Shown piece by piece: positions 49,383 to 59,021 of a stretch of DNA of 64,000 nucleotides (positions within the stretch are counted from its first letter, which is position 1; each line of letters starts with the position of its first letter). The stretch comes from Mesorhizobium australicum (GTDB lineage Bacteria > Pseudomonadota > Alphaproteobacteria > Rhizobiales > Rhizobiaceae). The stretch lies in contig NZ_FXBL01000004.1 in assembly GCF_900177325.1 (NCBI RefSeq), positions 5,213,501 through 5,277,500 of the forward strand, given 5' to 3'. The position numbers were made by a program, and so were the translations under genes. A model generated the notes under the pieces. That model was not told the DNA's origin, did no database searches, and saw nothing but the letters and a program-made list of their open reading frames with translations.

Positions 49383-50792
49383 ATGAGCGCACCGCGCACT
49401 CTCTACGACAAGATCTTCGACGACCACGTCGTCGACCGGCAGGACGACGGCACCTGCCTGCTCTACATCGACCGCCACCTCGTCCACGAGGTCACCAGCC
49501 CGCAGGCCTTCGAAGGCCTGCGCATGACCGGCCGCACGGTCCGCCATCCGGAGAAGACGCTCGCCGTCGTCGACCACAACGTGCCGACCTCCAAGGACCG
49601 CGTGAACGGCATCAAGAACGAGGAAAGCCGCATCCAGGTCGAGGCGCTGGCGAAGAATGCCGCCGACTTCGGCGTGGAATACTATTCCGAGAAGGACCGC
49701 CGCCAGGGCATCGTCCACATCATCGGTCCCGAGCAGGGCTTCACCCTGCCCGGCATGACCATCGTCTGCGGCGACAGCCACACCTCGACCCACGGCGCCT
49801 TCGGCGCGCTGGCCCACGGCATCGGCACCTCGGAGGTCGAGCACGTGCTCGCCACCCAGACGCTGATCCAGCGCAAGGCGAAGAACATGCTGGTCCAGGT
49901 CGACGGCCAGCTCCCGCCTGGCGTCGGCGCCAAGGACATCATCCTCGCCATCATCGGCGAGATCGGCACGGCCGGCGGCACCGGCTACGTCATCGAATAT
50001 GCCGGCGAGGCGATCCGTTCGCTGTCGATGGAAGGCCGCATGACGATCTGCAACATGTCGATCGAGGGCGGTGCTCGCGCCGGCCTGATCGCGCCAGACG
50101 AGACCACCTTCGCCTATGTGAAGGACAAGCCCCGCGCGCCCAAGGGCGCGGCGTGGGATATGGCGCTCGATTACTGGAAGACGCTGAAGACCGACGAGGG
50201 CGCGCATTTCGACCGCGTCGTCAGGCTCGACGCCGCCAAGCTGCCGCCGATCGTCACCTGGGGCTCCTCGCCCGAGGACGTCGTCTCGGTAACAGGCGAG
50301 GTGCCGGACCCGGCAAAGATCGAGGACGAGAACAAGCGCGCCTCGAAATATCGCGCGCTGGAATATATGGGCCTGACCCCAGGCACGAAGATGACGGACG
50401 TCACGATCGACCGCGTCTTCATCGGTTCCTGCACCAACGGCCGCATCGAGGACCTTCGTCAGGTCGCGGCCGTCGTCGAGGGCAAGAAGGTCAACCCGAA
50501 GGTCAATGCGATGATCGTCCCGGGTTCCGGCCTGGTGAAGGCCCAGGCGGAAGCCGAAGGCCTCGACAGGATCTTCATCGAGGCGGGATTCGACTGGCGC
50601 GAGCCCGGCTGCTCGATGTGCCTCGCCATGAACGACGACCGCCTTGCCCCGCATGAGCGCTGCGCCTCGACCTCGAACCGCAACTTCGAAGGCCGCCAGG
50701 GCTTCAAGGGCCGCACGCACCTCGTCTCGCCCGCCATGGCGGGTGCCGCCGCGATCGCCGGCCACTTCGTCGACATCCGCGACTGGAGCTGA
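49383..50792 (+). CDS. leuC: 3-isopropylmalate dehydratase large subunit
   Basis: 469 residues, full length. Aconitase-type enzyme of leucine synthesis. [12 protein letters not shown], the Fe-S ligands in [11 protein letters not shown] (Cys about 349) and CSMCLAMN (Cys about 409 and 412) are intact. leuD is not in this window. The 225 bp upstream (49158-49382) contain a possible 42-codon ORF (49196-49324) that I do not support. Followed by an intrinsic terminator. Confidence 0.97.
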   Translation: MSAPRTLYDKIFDDHVVDRQDDGTCLLYIDRHLVHEVTSPQAFEGLRMTGRTVRHPEKTLAVVDHNVPTSKDRVNGIKNEESRIQVEALAKNAADFGVEYYSEKDRRQGIVHIIGPEQGFTLPGMTIVCGDSHTSTHGAFGALAHGIGTSEVEHVLATQTLIQRKAKNMLVQVDGQLPPGVGAKDIILAIIGEIGTAGGTGYVIEYAGEAIRSLSMEGRMTICNMSIEGGARAGLIAPDETTFAYVKDKPRAPKGAAWDMALDYWKTLKTDEGAHFDRVVRLDAAKLPPIVTWGSSPEDVVSVTGEVPDPAKIEDENKRASKYRALEYMGLTPGTKMTDVTIDRVFIGSCTNGRIEDLRQVAAVVEGKKVNPKVNAMIVPGSGLVKAQAEAEGLDRIFIEAGFDWREPGCSMCLAMNDDRLAPHERCASTSNRNFEGRQGFKGRTHLVSPAMAGAAAIAGHFVDIRDWS

Positions 50793-50821
50793 CGGCGTTC
50801 AGCGCACTGACAAGATAATAG

Positions 50822-50848
50822 AGAGGCCCGGCATGTCCGGGCCTCTTT
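50822..50848 (+). terminator. intrinsic terminator after leuC
   Basis: AGAGGCCCGG (50822-50831) and CCGGGCCTCT (50837-50846) form a 10-bp stem with a 5-nt loop, followed by TTTCC. It sits 30 bp after the leuC stop and can also serve the convergent minus-strand gene. Confidence 0.8.
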
Positions 50849-50858
50849 CCTTTCGACC

Positions 50859-51164
50859 CTAACGCCGCACGATCTCGTGCCAGGAATCGCGCACGCCCGG
50901 CCGGTCCTTGGCCACCACCAGCGCGAGCTCCTCGCGGTCGAAGACCTCGAACCAGTCGCTCCATTCGACCAGCTCGCGGCCGCCTGAACTCTGCGCCCGT
51001 TCCGCCTGGTCGGTGTCCTGGTAGGCGATCTGGCCAAAGACGAGCGTGAGCATCGGCTGCGTGCCGCCTGCCGGCGAGACGTCCACGATCGCCGGCACGC
51101 CGGCGCGGGCGGCGGCCCAGTCGCGGATTGCCTCATGGTCGGTAAGGGTGACGGTGTCGGTCAT
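50859..51164 (-). CDS. small conserved protein of unknown function
   Basis: 101 residues. Opens MTDTVTLTDHEAIRDWAAARAGVPAIVDVSPA and ends REELALVVAKDRPGVRDSWHEIVRR; this looks like a folded alpha/beta domain of a rhizobial hypothetical family. No signal peptide or motif. It faces leuC across the terminator. Confidence 0.7.
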   Translation of the reverse strand: MTDTVTLTDHEAIRDWAAARAGVPAIVDVSPAGGTQPMLTLVFGQIAYQDTDQAERAQSSGGRELVEWSDWFEVFDREELALVVAKDRPGVRDSWHEIVRR

Positions 51165-51280
51165 GCTTTTTCTTCTCCTGACTGTAGGCGGAAAGCTCCA
51201 CCCCTCATTGCGGTTCCATCCGGCGGTTAACCAGATGTTCGCCCGCTGCCTGCTAGAACGGGATCGATACGAAGGATCTC

Positions 51281-52501
51281 ATGAGCAGCGCTGTCTTCAT
51301 TTTGATGATCAATGTCAGCGTCGCGGCGCTGCTGTCGATCACGTTCCTGGTTATCGCCAACTATGACAAGGCCTTCGCGTCTGCGCGTTGGATCTGCGCC
51401 GCCTATGCGATTGGCGCCGTCTATTACGCGTCGGAATTTCTCATCGCCCATTTCCCCGCCTCCACCGCCGTCGCGACCGCGTCCTATTCGGCCCTGCTCG
51501 TCGCGTTGGCTGCCTACGGTGTCGGCATCGCCAGAAAATACGACGTCCGGCCGCCGTGGCGGATGCTCGCTCTCCTCCTGGTCGCCTCGATCCTCCTGAA
51601 CCTCTACACGCAGACCCTGCCGCGCGAATTGATCTTGCGCAATGTGCTTTGGCAACTGCCCTATGCGGCGATCCAGGCGGTCTCGATCTGGGTGCTGCTG
51701 CATGCGCGCAGGCTCGGCCCGCTCGACAGGGGGTTGGTGGGGGCGCTGGGGCTGAGCTCGATCTACTTCGTGGTGAAGCCGCTGGTCGCGGTCGAGGCCG
51801 GCGGACCCGGCGGCACGGCCGGTTCATATCTGGACAGTGTCTATGCGCTGATCTCGCAGTCGACCGGCATCATCCTAGCGATCGCCGTCGCGCTGATGAC
51901 GCTCGCCGTCTATGTCGGCAAGATGCTGTCGGACGCGACGCTGAAGTCGGAGACCGACACGCTGTCCGGTCTGCTCAACCGGCGCGGCTTCGTCGACCGC
52001 GCGGACGAGATCCTGCGCACCGCCGATCGTTCCGGCGGACCGGTGACGCTCATCCTCGCCGACATCGACCATTTCAAGAACGTCAACGACACATACGGGC
52101 ACGAGGCCGGCGACCGCGTCATCCAGGCCTTCGCCGGCGTGATGCGCGAGGTGGCAGGCGAGGAGCACGCCATCGGCCGCATCGGCGGTGAGGAATTCGC
52201 CATCGTGCTCTCCGGCACGGAGCTTTCGACCGCTCGCCTTATCGCCGAAGGCGCCCGTGTCGCCTTCTCGCAATCAGCGGTCGAGGGCCTGGCCGACATC
52301 GAAGCCTGCACCGCCTCGTTCGGGGTGGCCCAGCGCCATGCCGGTGAATCCTACGAGCAACTGCTTCGTTGCGCGGACATCGCTCTCTACGAGGCCAAGA
52401 ACGCCGGCCGTGACTGCGTCCGCACCGCTCCGCCGGTCATTCGTCCGAACGGCAACGGCGACCATGCGGAAAACCGGCGGATGTTCCGCGACAAGAGATA
52501 G
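51281..52501 (+). CDS. diguanylate cyclase (GGDEF domain) with multi-TM sensor
   Basis: 406 residues. Six or so helices fill residues 1-215, giving an integral membrane sensor. The GGDEF domain (about 230-390) starts TDTLSGLLNRRGF and has the active GGEEF motif (about 305). The RxxD inhibitory site that would lie a few residues before it is absent (the sequence is GEEH), so product inhibition may be weak. Probably makes cyclic di-GMP in response to a membrane signal. Confidence 0.92.
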   Translation: MSSAVFILMINVSVAALLSITFLVIANYDKAFASARWICAAYAIGAVYYASEFLIAHFPASTAVATASYSALLVALAAYGVGIARKYDVRPPWRMLALLLVASILLNLYTQTLPRELILRNVLWQLPYAAIQAVSIWVLLHARRLGPLDRGLVGALGLSSIYFVVKPLVAVEAGGPGGTAGSYLDSVYALISQSTGIILAIAVALMTLAVYVGKMLSDATLKSETDTLSGLLNRRGFVDRADEILRTADRSGGPVTLILADIDHFKNVNDTYGHEAGDRVIQAFAGVMREVAGEEHAIGRIGGEEFAIVLSGTELSTARLIAEGARVAFSQSAVEGLADIEACTASFGVAQRHAGESYEQLLRCADIALYEAKNAGRDCVRTAPPVIRPNGNGDHAENRRMFRDKR

Positions 52502-52507
52502 GATCGC

Positions 52508-52864
52508 TCAGTCGCAGATGCGGCGCGCCGGCGTCGGGACCACGCCGTCCGGCAGGCCGTACATGTAGCTGCGGCCCTTGAACATGCCGGGCACGGTACG
52601 GCAGTTCCGGTAGGAACCGCGATCCCCCTCGTCGTAATACGCCTCGGGCTCCGCGACGCCTTCCTGCGCCTGATACTCCGCCAGTACATGACCCTGCCCG
52701 ACGATGATGCGCTTGTATCCGGCAGGGCTGTAGACGATCAGGTTTCCGAACGAATCCGCATGGTAGCGTTCGCCATAGAGATCGCCGGCAAATGCCGGAA
52801 CGGCGGCGACGGCCAGGCCGGCGGCGAGCGGCAGAGCGCGTAGGATGGCGAGTTTCGAACGCAT
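52508..52864 (-). CDS. small exported protein of unknown function
   Basis: 118 residues from ATG 52864. Signal peptide about 1-26 (ILRALPLAAGLAVAAVPAFA). The mature part has GDLYGERYHADSFGNLIVYSPAGYKRIIVGQGHVLAEY and a cysteine pair (NCRTVPG and RRICD). I do not know the family. A CtrA-type half-site pair lies 47 bp upstream. Confidence 0.7.
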   Translation of the reverse strand: MRSKLAILRALPLAAGLAVAAVPAFAGDLYGERYHADSFGNLIVYSPAGYKRIIVGQGHVLAEYQAQEGVAEPEAYYDEGDRGSYRNCRTVPGMFKGRSYMYGLPDGVVPTPARRICD

Positions 52865-52910
52865 GGCCTGTCCTTTCCGGGCGGGACAACCGCTCCCTTT
52901 GATCAGAGAC

Positions 52911-52925
52911 TTAACCATTTCTTAA
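52911..52925. promoter_or_regulatory. CtrA-type site TTAA-N7-TTAA
   Basis: TTAACCATTTCTTAA has both half-sites at the 7-bp spacing of CtrA boxes. Two more TTAA half-sites (52963-52966 and 52976-52979, 9 bp apart) follow. The region separates divergent exported-protein genes and may control either. Confidence 0.4.
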
Positions 52926-53030
52926 TCGTTGTCACCGTTTCCCGTTCCCGCCGACGCAGGGATTAAGAAACATGGTTAACGAGGATCGCGCCGGCTTGAA
53001 AAAGATCCCGGCAGGAGGCTAGCTATCGTC

Positions 53031-53474
53031 ATGGGGGTATTCTTCCGAAAAGGCTCGCACGGAGCTCTCTTTGCGGCAGGGCTGGCAGCGGCGTCTCTGC
53101 TGTCCGGCTGCGCGTCGGACGGCTTGTCGCCCGCGACCGCCTCTCTGGCGCCTGGCGCGTCGACAGCTGCCGTTGCGGACATGGCCGACGCGGGAGGCGA
53201 TGCCGCGACATCGGCCGAGGCCGCTTCTTATGACGACAACGCCTTTTATGCCGGCCGCGCGACCTATCGCTGCGACAATGGCGAGAGTCTCGAGGTGAAC
53301 AATACCGTCACGCAGGTGGCGCTGGGCCTTCCCGACGGCTCGGTGATGGAACTTCCGGCCTCGCCGGCCGATTCGCACACCCGCTATGTCAAGGATCAAT
53401 ACGCCTTCGTCTTCGACGGCGCGGAAGCGCTGTACTTCCGCCCCAAGACGGCTCCGGCGACCTGCAAGCGCTGA
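53031..53474 (+). CDS. lipoprotein with MliC-like domain
   Basis: 147 residues. Lipobox LSGC at Cys27 after a hydrophobic signal; then a low-complexity Ala/Asp linker (about 28-70). The C-terminal ~70 residues (YRCDNGESLEVNNTVTQVALGLPDGSVMELPASPADSHTRYVK, then FDGAEALYFRPKTAPATCKR) follow the MliC/PliC lysozyme-inhibitor pattern with its two cysteines. It would protect peptidoglycan from host-type lysozyme if functional. Confidence 0.8.
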   Translation: MGVFFRKGSHGALFAAGLAAASLLSGCASDGLSPATASLAPGASTAAVADMADAGGDAATSAEAASYDDNAFYAGRATYRCDNGESLEVNNTVTQVALGLPDGSVMELPASPADSHTRYVKDQYAFVFDGAEALYFRPKTAPATCKR

Positions 53475-53498
53475 CAGGTGCCGAAAAGCCGGAAATCT

Positions 53499-53510
53499 TC
53501 AATCGATTGA
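53499..53510. promoter_or_regulatory. 12-bp palindrome upstream of sdhC
   Basis: TCAATCGATTGA is a perfect palindrome in the gap between the lipoprotein gene and sdhC. It lies about 57 bp upstream of the predicted -35 of the sdh promoter. It may bind a regulator or simply be chance. Confidence 0.3.
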
Positions 53511-53567
53511 ACAGCCTATCGGTCAATTTCAGGTACTAAATACCGCACCCCGCACGCCTTTCCGGCT

Positions 53568-53596
53568 TTGACGCGGTGCAAAAACCGCACTAGAAG
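53568..53596 (+). promoter_or_regulatory. predicted sdh operon promoter
   Basis: TTGACG (53568-53573), 17-bp spacer, TAGAAG (53591-53596): a good housekeeping-type promoter. GCGGT and ACCGC in the spacer form a small dyad. The sdhC ATG is 75 bp downstream of the -10. Confidence 0.55.
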
Positions 53597-53671
53597 GCAG
53601 GCACGAAAAAGTCGCATTTCGGCCAGCCAAACGCCGCACGCGGAGTAAGGCCGGCCGCTCCCGGGGGAGCC

Positions 53672-54082
53672 ATGTCCGCACCAGCCACCCGACACAAGCC
53701 ACGCCCGCTGTCGCCGCATCTGTTCATCTACAAGCCCATCCCGACGATGGTCATGTCGATCCTGCACCGCATCACCGGCGGCGCGCTCTATGTCGGCACA
53801 CTGGTCATGGCCTGGTGGATCACCGCGGCCGCGGGTTCGGAGGACTACTACAGCTTCGTCAGCGGCATCGTCGGCTCTTGGTTCGGCCAACTGGTTCTGT
53901 TCGGCTTCAGCTGGGCCCTGATGTTCCATCTGCTCGGTGGCGTTCGCCACCTCATCTGGGACACCGGCGCCTATATGGAAAAGCACACCGCGACGAAGCT
54001 CGCCATTGCTACCGCCATCGGGTCGGTCGTGCTGACGCTGGCCATCTGGATCGTCGTGTTCGCGATGAGGAGCGGCGCATGA
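53672..54082 (+). CDS. sdhC: succinate dehydrogenase cytochrome b556 subunit
   Basis: 136 residues with three helices. RPLSPHLFIYK and SILHRITGGALYVG are the SdhC signature; HLLGGVRHLIWD contains the conserved heme-ligand region. Anchors SdhAB and binds heme and quinone in the inner membrane. First gene of sdhCDAB. Confidence 0.95.
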   Translation: MSAPATRHKPRPLSPHLFIYKPIPTMVMSILHRITGGALYVGTLVMAWWITAAAGSEDYYSFVSGIVGSWFGQLVLFGFSWALMFHLLGGVRHLIWDTGAYMEKHTATKLAIATAIGSVVLTLAIWIVVFAMRSGA

Positions 54083-54474
54083 GCAAGTCTTCCACCGACA
54101 TGCGCACCCCTCTCGGCCGCGTGCGCGGCATGGGCGCGGCCCATGAGGGCACCGGTCATTTCTGGGCAGTCCGCCTGACGGCGATCGCGCTGATCCCGCT
54201 CACCTTCTTCGTGATCGGCCTTCTCTTCTCGATGATCGGCGCCGACTTTGTCCAGATGCGGGCAACGCTGGCCAACCCGTTCGTCTGCCTGCTGCTGCTC
54301 GTCACCATCGGCTCGGGCCTTTACCATATGTGGCTCGGCATGCAGGAGATCATCCTGGACTACGCGCACAGCGAATTCTGGAAATACGGTCTTCTGATCC
54401 TCAACACCTTCTTCGTCTTCGCGATCGGTGCGCTCTGCGCCTTCTCGCTGCTGAAGATCGCATTCGGAGTCTAG
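54079..54474 (+). CDS. sdhD: succinate dehydrogenase membrane anchor subunit
   Basis: 131 residues, ATG 54079 overlapping the sdhC stop by 4 nt. Three helices; [22 protein letters not shown] and [22 protein letters not shown] are conserved in rhizobial SdhD and supply the second heme ligand region. Confidence 0.94.
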   Translation: MSKSSTDMRTPLGRVRGMGAAHEGTGHFWAVRLTAIALIPLTFFVIGLLFSMIGADFVQMRATLANPFVCLLLLVTIGSGLYHMWLGMQEIILDYAHSEFWKYGLLILNTFFVFAIGALCAFSLLKIAFGV

Positions 54475-54478
54475 TACC

Positions 54479-56320
54479 TTGGCCAAGGCAGCTTCCTCAC
54501 CCACGGCCAACGGCAAGGCCTACACCTATGTCGACCACAAGTTCGACGTCGTCGTCGTCGGCGCCGGTGGCGCGGGCCTCCGCGCCACGCTCGGCATGGC
54601 CGAGCAGGGCCTGAAGACGGCCTGCATCACCAAGGTCTTTCCGACCCGCTCCCACACCGTTGCCGCGCAGGGCGGCATCGCCGCCTCGCTGCGCAACATG
54701 GGTCCCGACCACTGGCAGTGGCACCTCTACGACACGGTGAAGGGCTCCGACTGGCTGGGCGACGTCGACGCGATGGAATATCTCGCCCGCGAAGCGCCGG
54801 CCGCCGTCTACGAGCTCGAGCATTACGGCGTGCCCTTCTCCCGCACCGAGGAAGGCAAGATCTACCAGCGGCCGTTCGGCGGCCACATGCAGAACTTCGG
54901 CGACGGCCCACCCGTGCAGCGCACCTGCGCCGCCGCCGACCGCACCGGCCACGCCATCCTGCACACGCTCTACGGCCAGTCGCTGCGCCACTCGGCCCAG
55001 TTCTTCGTCGAATATTTCGCGCTCGACCTGATCATCGAGGACGGCCGCTGCACCGGCGTGGTCGCCTGGAACCTCGACGACGGCACAATCCACCGCTTTG
55101 CTGCCAAGATGGTGGTGCTGGCCACCGGCGGCTACGGCCGCGCCTATTTCTCCGCCACCTCGGCGCACACCTGCACCGGCGACGGCGGCGGCATGGTCGC
55201 CCGCGCCGGCCTGCCCCTGCAGGACATGGAATTCGTTCAGTTCCACCCGACTGGCATCTACGGCGCCGGCTGCCTCATCACCGAGGGCGCGCGCGGCGAG
55301 GGCGGCTACCTGGTCAACTCCGAGGGCGAGCGCTTCATGGAGCGCTACGCGCCGTCGGCCAAGGACCTCGCCTCGCGCGACGTCGTCTCGCGCTGCATGA
55401 CGCTGGAGATCCGCGAGGGCCGCGGCGTCGGCAAGAACAAGGACCACATCTTCCTGCACCTCGACCATCTCGACCCGGCCGTGCTGCACGAACGCCTGCC
55501 CGGCATTTCCGAGAGCGCCAAGATCTTCGCCGGCGTCGACGTGACCAAGGAGCCGATCCCGGTTCTGCCGACTGTCCACTACAACATGGGCGGCATCCCG
55601 ACGAACTACTACGGCGAGGTGCTGAACCCGACGCCGGAGAACCCGGACGCCATCTTCCCCGGCCTGATGGCCGTCGGCGAGGCCGGTTGCGCCTCCGTTC
55701 ACGGCGCCAACCGTCTCGGCTCCAACTCGCTGATCGACCTCGTCGTCTTCGGCCGCGCCGCGGCGATCAAGGCTGGCCAGGTGGTCGACCGCGAGGCGGC
55801 GATCCCGACCATCAACGAGGCGGCGGTCGACAAGATCATGGACCGTTTCGATCGCCTGCGGAACGCCAACGGCTCCACCCCGACCGCGCAGCTACGCGAG
55901 AAGATGCAGAAGGCGATGCAGGCGGACGCGGCCGTGTTCCGTACGCAGGAATCGCTGGAGAACGGCGTCAAGCGCGTCTCCGAGATCTGGGGCGAACTCA
56001 AGGACATCAAGGTTCACGACCGCTCGATGATCTGGAACTCCGACCTGGTCGAGACGCTCGAGCTTGAGAACCTGATGGCCAACGCCATCACCACCGTCGT
56101 CGGCGCCGAGGCGCGCAAGGAAAGCCGCGGCGCGCACGCCCGCGAGGACTTCTCCTCGCGCGACGACGTCAACTGGCGCAAGCACACCCTGTCCTGGCTC
56201 GACACCGACACCGGCAAGGTCACCCTCGGCTACCGCCCGGTCCACGTCGACACCATGCTGCCGGAGAACGAAGGCGGCATCAGCCTCGCCAAGATCGCGC
56301 CCAAGGCGCGCGTCTACTGA
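54479..56320 (+). CDS. sdhA: succinate dehydrogenase flavoprotein subunit
   Basis: 613 residues, TTG start at 54479, 4 bp after sdhD. FAD loop [18 protein letters not shown] (about 25-42), covalent FAD His in [10 protein letters not shown] (about 59), active-site HRTH-type region in [15 protein letters not shown] and the C-terminal [21 protein letters not shown]. Oxidises succinate to fumarate. Confidence 0.98.
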   Translation: MAKAASSPTANGKAYTYVDHKFDVVVVGAGGAGLRATLGMAEQGLKTACITKVFPTRSHTVAAQGGIAASLRNMGPDHWQWHLYDTVKGSDWLGDVDAMEYLAREAPAAVYELEHYGVPFSRTEEGKIYQRPFGGHMQNFGDGPPVQRTCAAADRTGHAILHTLYGQSLRHSAQFFVEYFALDLIIEDGRCTGVVAWNLDDGTIHRFAAKMVVLATGGYGRAYFSATSAHTCTGDGGGMVARAGLPLQDMEFVQFHPTGIYGAGCLITEGARGEGGYLVNSEGERFMERYAPSAKDLASRDVVSRCMTLEIREGRGVGKNKDHIFLHLDHLDPAVLHERLPGISESAKIFAGVDVTKEPIPVLPTVHYNMGGIPTNYYGEVLNPTPENPDAIFPGLMAVGEAGCASVHGANRLGSNSLIDLVVFGRAAAIKAGQVVDREAAIPTINEAAVDKIMDRFDRLRNANGSTPTAQLREKMQKAMQADAAVFRTQESLENGVKRVSEIWGELKDIKVHDRSMIWNSDLVETLELENLMANAITTVVGAEARKESRGAHAREDFSSRDDVNWRKHTLSWLDTDTGKVTLGYRPVHVDTMLPENEGGISLAKIAPKARVY

Positions 56321-56333
56321 GGAAGGAAAGATC

Positions 56334-57113
56334 ATGGTCGAACTCACCCTTCCCCGGAACTCGAAGATCCAGACCGGCAAGACCTGGCCGAAGCCGGAAG
56401 GCGCGACCAACCTGCGCGAATACCGCATCTACCGCTGGTCGCCGGACGACGACCAGAACCCGCGCCTCGACACCTATTATGTCGACCTCGACGACTGCGG
56501 ACCGATGGTGCTGGACGGCTTGCTCTGGATCAAGAACAAGATCGACCCGACGCTGACGCTGCGCCGCTCGTGCCGCGAGGGCATCTGCGGCTCCTGCGCA
56601 ATGAACATCGACGGCACCAACACGCTCGCCTGCACCAAGGGCATGGACGACATCTCGGGCGCGGTGCGCGTCTACCCGTTGCCGCATATGCCGGTGGTGA
56701 AGGACCTCGTGCCCGACCTGACCGTTCCCTACGCCCAGCTCACCTCGATCGAGCCCTGGCTGCAGACCGTGTCGCCCGAGCCGGCCAAGGAGTGGCTGCA
56801 GAGCCATGAGGACCGCCAGAAGCTCGACGGGCTCTACGAGTGCATCCTCTGCTTCTGCTGCCAGACCTCGTGCCCGAGCTATTGGTGGAACGGCGACCGC
56901 TACCTTGGCCCGGCCGTGCTGCTGCAGGCCTATCGCTGGCTGATCGACAGCCGCGACGAAGCCACCGGCGAGCGTCTCGACAACCTCGAAGACCCCTTCC
57001 GCCTCTATCGCTGCCACACCATCATGAACTGCGCCCAAGCCTGCCCCAAGGGCCTGAATCCCGCGAAGGCGATCGCAGAGATCAAGAAGATGATGGTGGA
57101 GCGACGGGTTTAG
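56334..57113 (+). CDS. sdhB: succinate dehydrogenase iron-sulfur subunit
   Basis: 259 residues. Three clusters are visible: 2Fe-2S ligands in [16 protein letters not shown] and NTLACT, 4Fe-4S ligands in [12 protein letters not shown], and 3Fe-4S in [21 protein letters not shown]. Its 3-prime end overlaps the convergent MarR gene by 32 bp. Confidence 0.98.
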   Translation: MVELTLPRNSKIQTGKTWPKPEGATNLREYRIYRWSPDDDQNPRLDTYYVDLDDCGPMVLDGLLWIKNKIDPTLTLRRSCREGICGSCAMNIDGTNTLACTKGMDDISGAVRVYPLPHMPVVKDLVPDLTVPYAQLTSIEPWLQTVSPEPAKEWLQSHEDRQKLDGLYECILCFCCQTSCPSYWWNGDRYLGPAVLLQAYRWLIDSRDEATGERLDNLEDPFRLYRCHTIMNCAQACPKGLNPAKAIAEIKKMMVERRV

Positions 57114-57636
57114 CCGGCCGGCCGCGTTTCGATCTTGGCGTGCCTGCTGGTTCGGATGCTGCGTGCAACTGTTGCATCCAAGCAGCCGTGACCGCGGTAG
57201 CTCGCGTCATGAAGTCGAGGATGATCGCCAGATCTTCGACACTGTAGCGCGACCAGACAACGTCCATCTGGGAAGCCAGCGGTGCGTAAATCGCCTGGAT
57301 CGGCGCGATGGCGTCCTTCCGGATGCGGACTCCCACCTTTCGGCGGTCGTGCGGATCGGCGGCGCGTTCGACATATCCAGCCTTCGTCAGCCTATCGAGC
57401 AGGGTTGTGGTGGCCCCTGAGGTTAGACCCGTCGCCTGACCGAGTTCACCGACCGTCGCCTCGCCGCCCTTCATGACCAGCGCATCGAGGCACTCCAGAT
57501 CGGTGGTGTTGAGTCCGAAGCGGCTTGCGACTGCCTGGCTGACCATCACTCCCTGCGCACTCATGGCACGCACGGCGGCGCCGAGTTCTGCCAGGAGGCG
57601 GGCTTTCTTACCGTCGTCGGAGATATTCGCCCCCAT
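57082..57636 (-). CDS. MarR-family transcriptional regulator
   Basis: 184 residues. Winged helix: [45 protein letters not shown]. The C-terminal tail is basic and Pro-rich and lies antisense to the sdhB end. The start overlaps the stop of the upstream membrane protein by 1 nt (TGATG). The likely operator lies upstream of the operon at 58140. Confidence 0.92.
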   Translation of the reverse strand: MGANISDDGKKARLLAELGAAVRAMSAQGVMVSQAVASRFGLNTTDLECLDALVMKGGEATVGELGQATGLTSGATTTLLDRLTKAGYVERAADPHDRRKVGVRIRKDAIAPIQAIYAPLASQMDVVWSRYSVEDLAIILDFMTRATAVTAAWMQQLHAASEPAGTPRSKRGRPAKPVAPPSSS

Positions 57637-58088
57637 CAGTACCGAATTGCCTCAATCAGCGCCGCCAACGCCGCACCCGCCGTTGTCAGGTCCAGTAGCA
57701 AGCGCAGCCGGCTGCGGCGCACCCAGCGCAGCGCGGCCGACTGTATGGCCGGCGAAGGCGTTGCCGCCTCGAAAACGATGGCCTTCGGAATGAAGTCGGC
57801 GAAGGACCAGGCGCGCATGATCACATGGCTCACCAATGCGACGAGTAGCCATGACCGCGCCTGCGCTACATCCCACCAGAGGAAGATGGACGCGAGCAGG
57901 ACCAACTCGAACGCGGTGTGCACAGGGATCCAGAAACGGCGGCGGGAGATGCCACCCTTTCTCGGCTGTACGATGTCCAGACGCCGCGGCCACGCTGGAT
58001 CAACCACAAGGAATTCATAGATCCCGCCCCCGATTGTTGCGGCTGCAAGCGCGAAACTCAGGGCGACGAGAGCAAGCGAAAGGGTCAT
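57636..58088 (-). CDS. four-helix membrane protein of unknown function
   Basis: 150 residues with about four hydrophobic helices (about 4-25, 55-72, 78-97, 126-146). LALVALSFALAAATIGGGIYEFLVVDPAWPRR and FWIPVHTAFELVLLASIFLWW resemble small membrane proteins of the DUF1772 type, without certainty. First gene of a two-gene operon with MarR. Confidence 0.75.
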   Translation of the reverse strand: MTLSLALVALSFALAAATIGGGIYEFLVVDPAWPRRLDIVQPRKGGISRRRFWIPVHTAFELVLLASIFLWWDVAQARSWLLVALVSHVIMRAWSFADFIPKAIVFEAATPSPAIQSAALRWVRRSRLRLLLDLTTAGAALAALIEAIRY

Positions 58089-58139
58089 GACGTCACTTTT
58101 TTAGTGGTTGATAGCCCAATTACCTCTATGATAAAGATA

Positions 58140-58152
58140 CTTGATAATCAAG
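58140..58152. promoter_or_regulatory. MarR-type operator
   Basis: CTTGAT-A-ATCAAG is a perfect palindrome in an AT-rich stretch upstream of the membrane protein-marR operon. MarR regulators commonly bind such dyads and autorepress. A run of nine C residues follows at 58165-58173. Confidence 0.55.
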
Positions 58153-58291
58153 ATAAATGTGCGACCCCCCCCCAGAGTTGAAGGGAGATGGCCGAGGTGG
58201 ATCATGCGTTGCCTCCCGCTGCAATCGAGTGGTCGCGGCTCCCGCGCCATTTCCCCTTGTTCCGCCGGCCCGTCTTTGCCAAGTAACGCCG

Positions 58292-58936
58292 ATGGAAAGC
58301 TCCGCATCCTCCCTCGTCCTCCTCAACGCCGTCGAAGCCCGCGTTCTCGGCTCGCTCATCGAGAAGAAGGAGCTGACGCCGGACGTCTATCCGCTGACGC
58401 TCAACGCCGCGCAGGCCGCCGCCAACCAGAAGACGGCGCGCGAGCCGGTGATGGCGCTGGAGCCGTCGGACATCCACCGCGCGTTCAAGACGCTGCAGGA
58501 AAAGGGCCTCGTCCGGCAGGTCTCCGGCTCGCGGGTCGAGCGCTACGAGGAGCAGCTGTCGCGTCGCTTCTCGCTCACCCGCGGCCAGACCTCGCTCATC
58601 GGCCTGATGCTGTTGCGCGGGCCGCAGACCACGCACGAGCTGCTCGCACGCAGCGAACGGATGGCGAGCTACGGTTCGGCGGACGACCTCGTCGCCGATC
58701 TCGACCTGCTCATCGGCCGCCGTCCGCCCTTGGTTCAGCTCGTGGAGCGCGGCCCCGGCCAGCGCGAGGACCGCTTCGCGCACCTGCTGTGCGGCCCGGT
58801 GGAGGCGCTGGCGCGCACGGCACCCGCAGCCCAGTTCCAGGCAACGCCATCAGGCCTTGAGGCCCGCGTCGCAGCACTCGAGGAAGAGGTCGCGGAACTG
58901 AAGCGTCTGGTCGAGCGGCTGTCCGGTAACGGCTGA
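58292..58936 (+). CDS. YceH/DUF480 family protein
   Basis: 214 residues from ATG 58292. LNAVEARVLGSLIEKKELTPDVYPLTLNAA and SRRFSLTRGQTSLIGLMLLRGPQT are the two conserved DUF480 blocks, each predicted as a winged helix. The C-terminus (ALEEEVAELKRLVERL) is a coiled coil. Function unknown. Confidence 0.93.
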   Translation: MESSASSLVLLNAVEARVLGSLIEKKELTPDVYPLTLNAAQAAANQKTAREPVMALEPSDIHRAFKTLQEKGLVRQVSGSRVERYEEQLSRRFSLTRGQTSLIGLMLLRGPQTTHELLARSERMASYGSADDLVADLDLLIGRRPPLVQLVERGPGQREDRFAHLLCGPVEALARTAPAAQFQATPSGLEARVAALEEEVAELKRLVERLSGNG

Positions 58937-59021
58937 ACCTGTTCACGCCGCTGCTCGCGGCGGCTTGATTTGAAACTTCGCCAGCCGCTGCTACGTTCCT
59001 CCACAATCGGAGGATCCTTCT

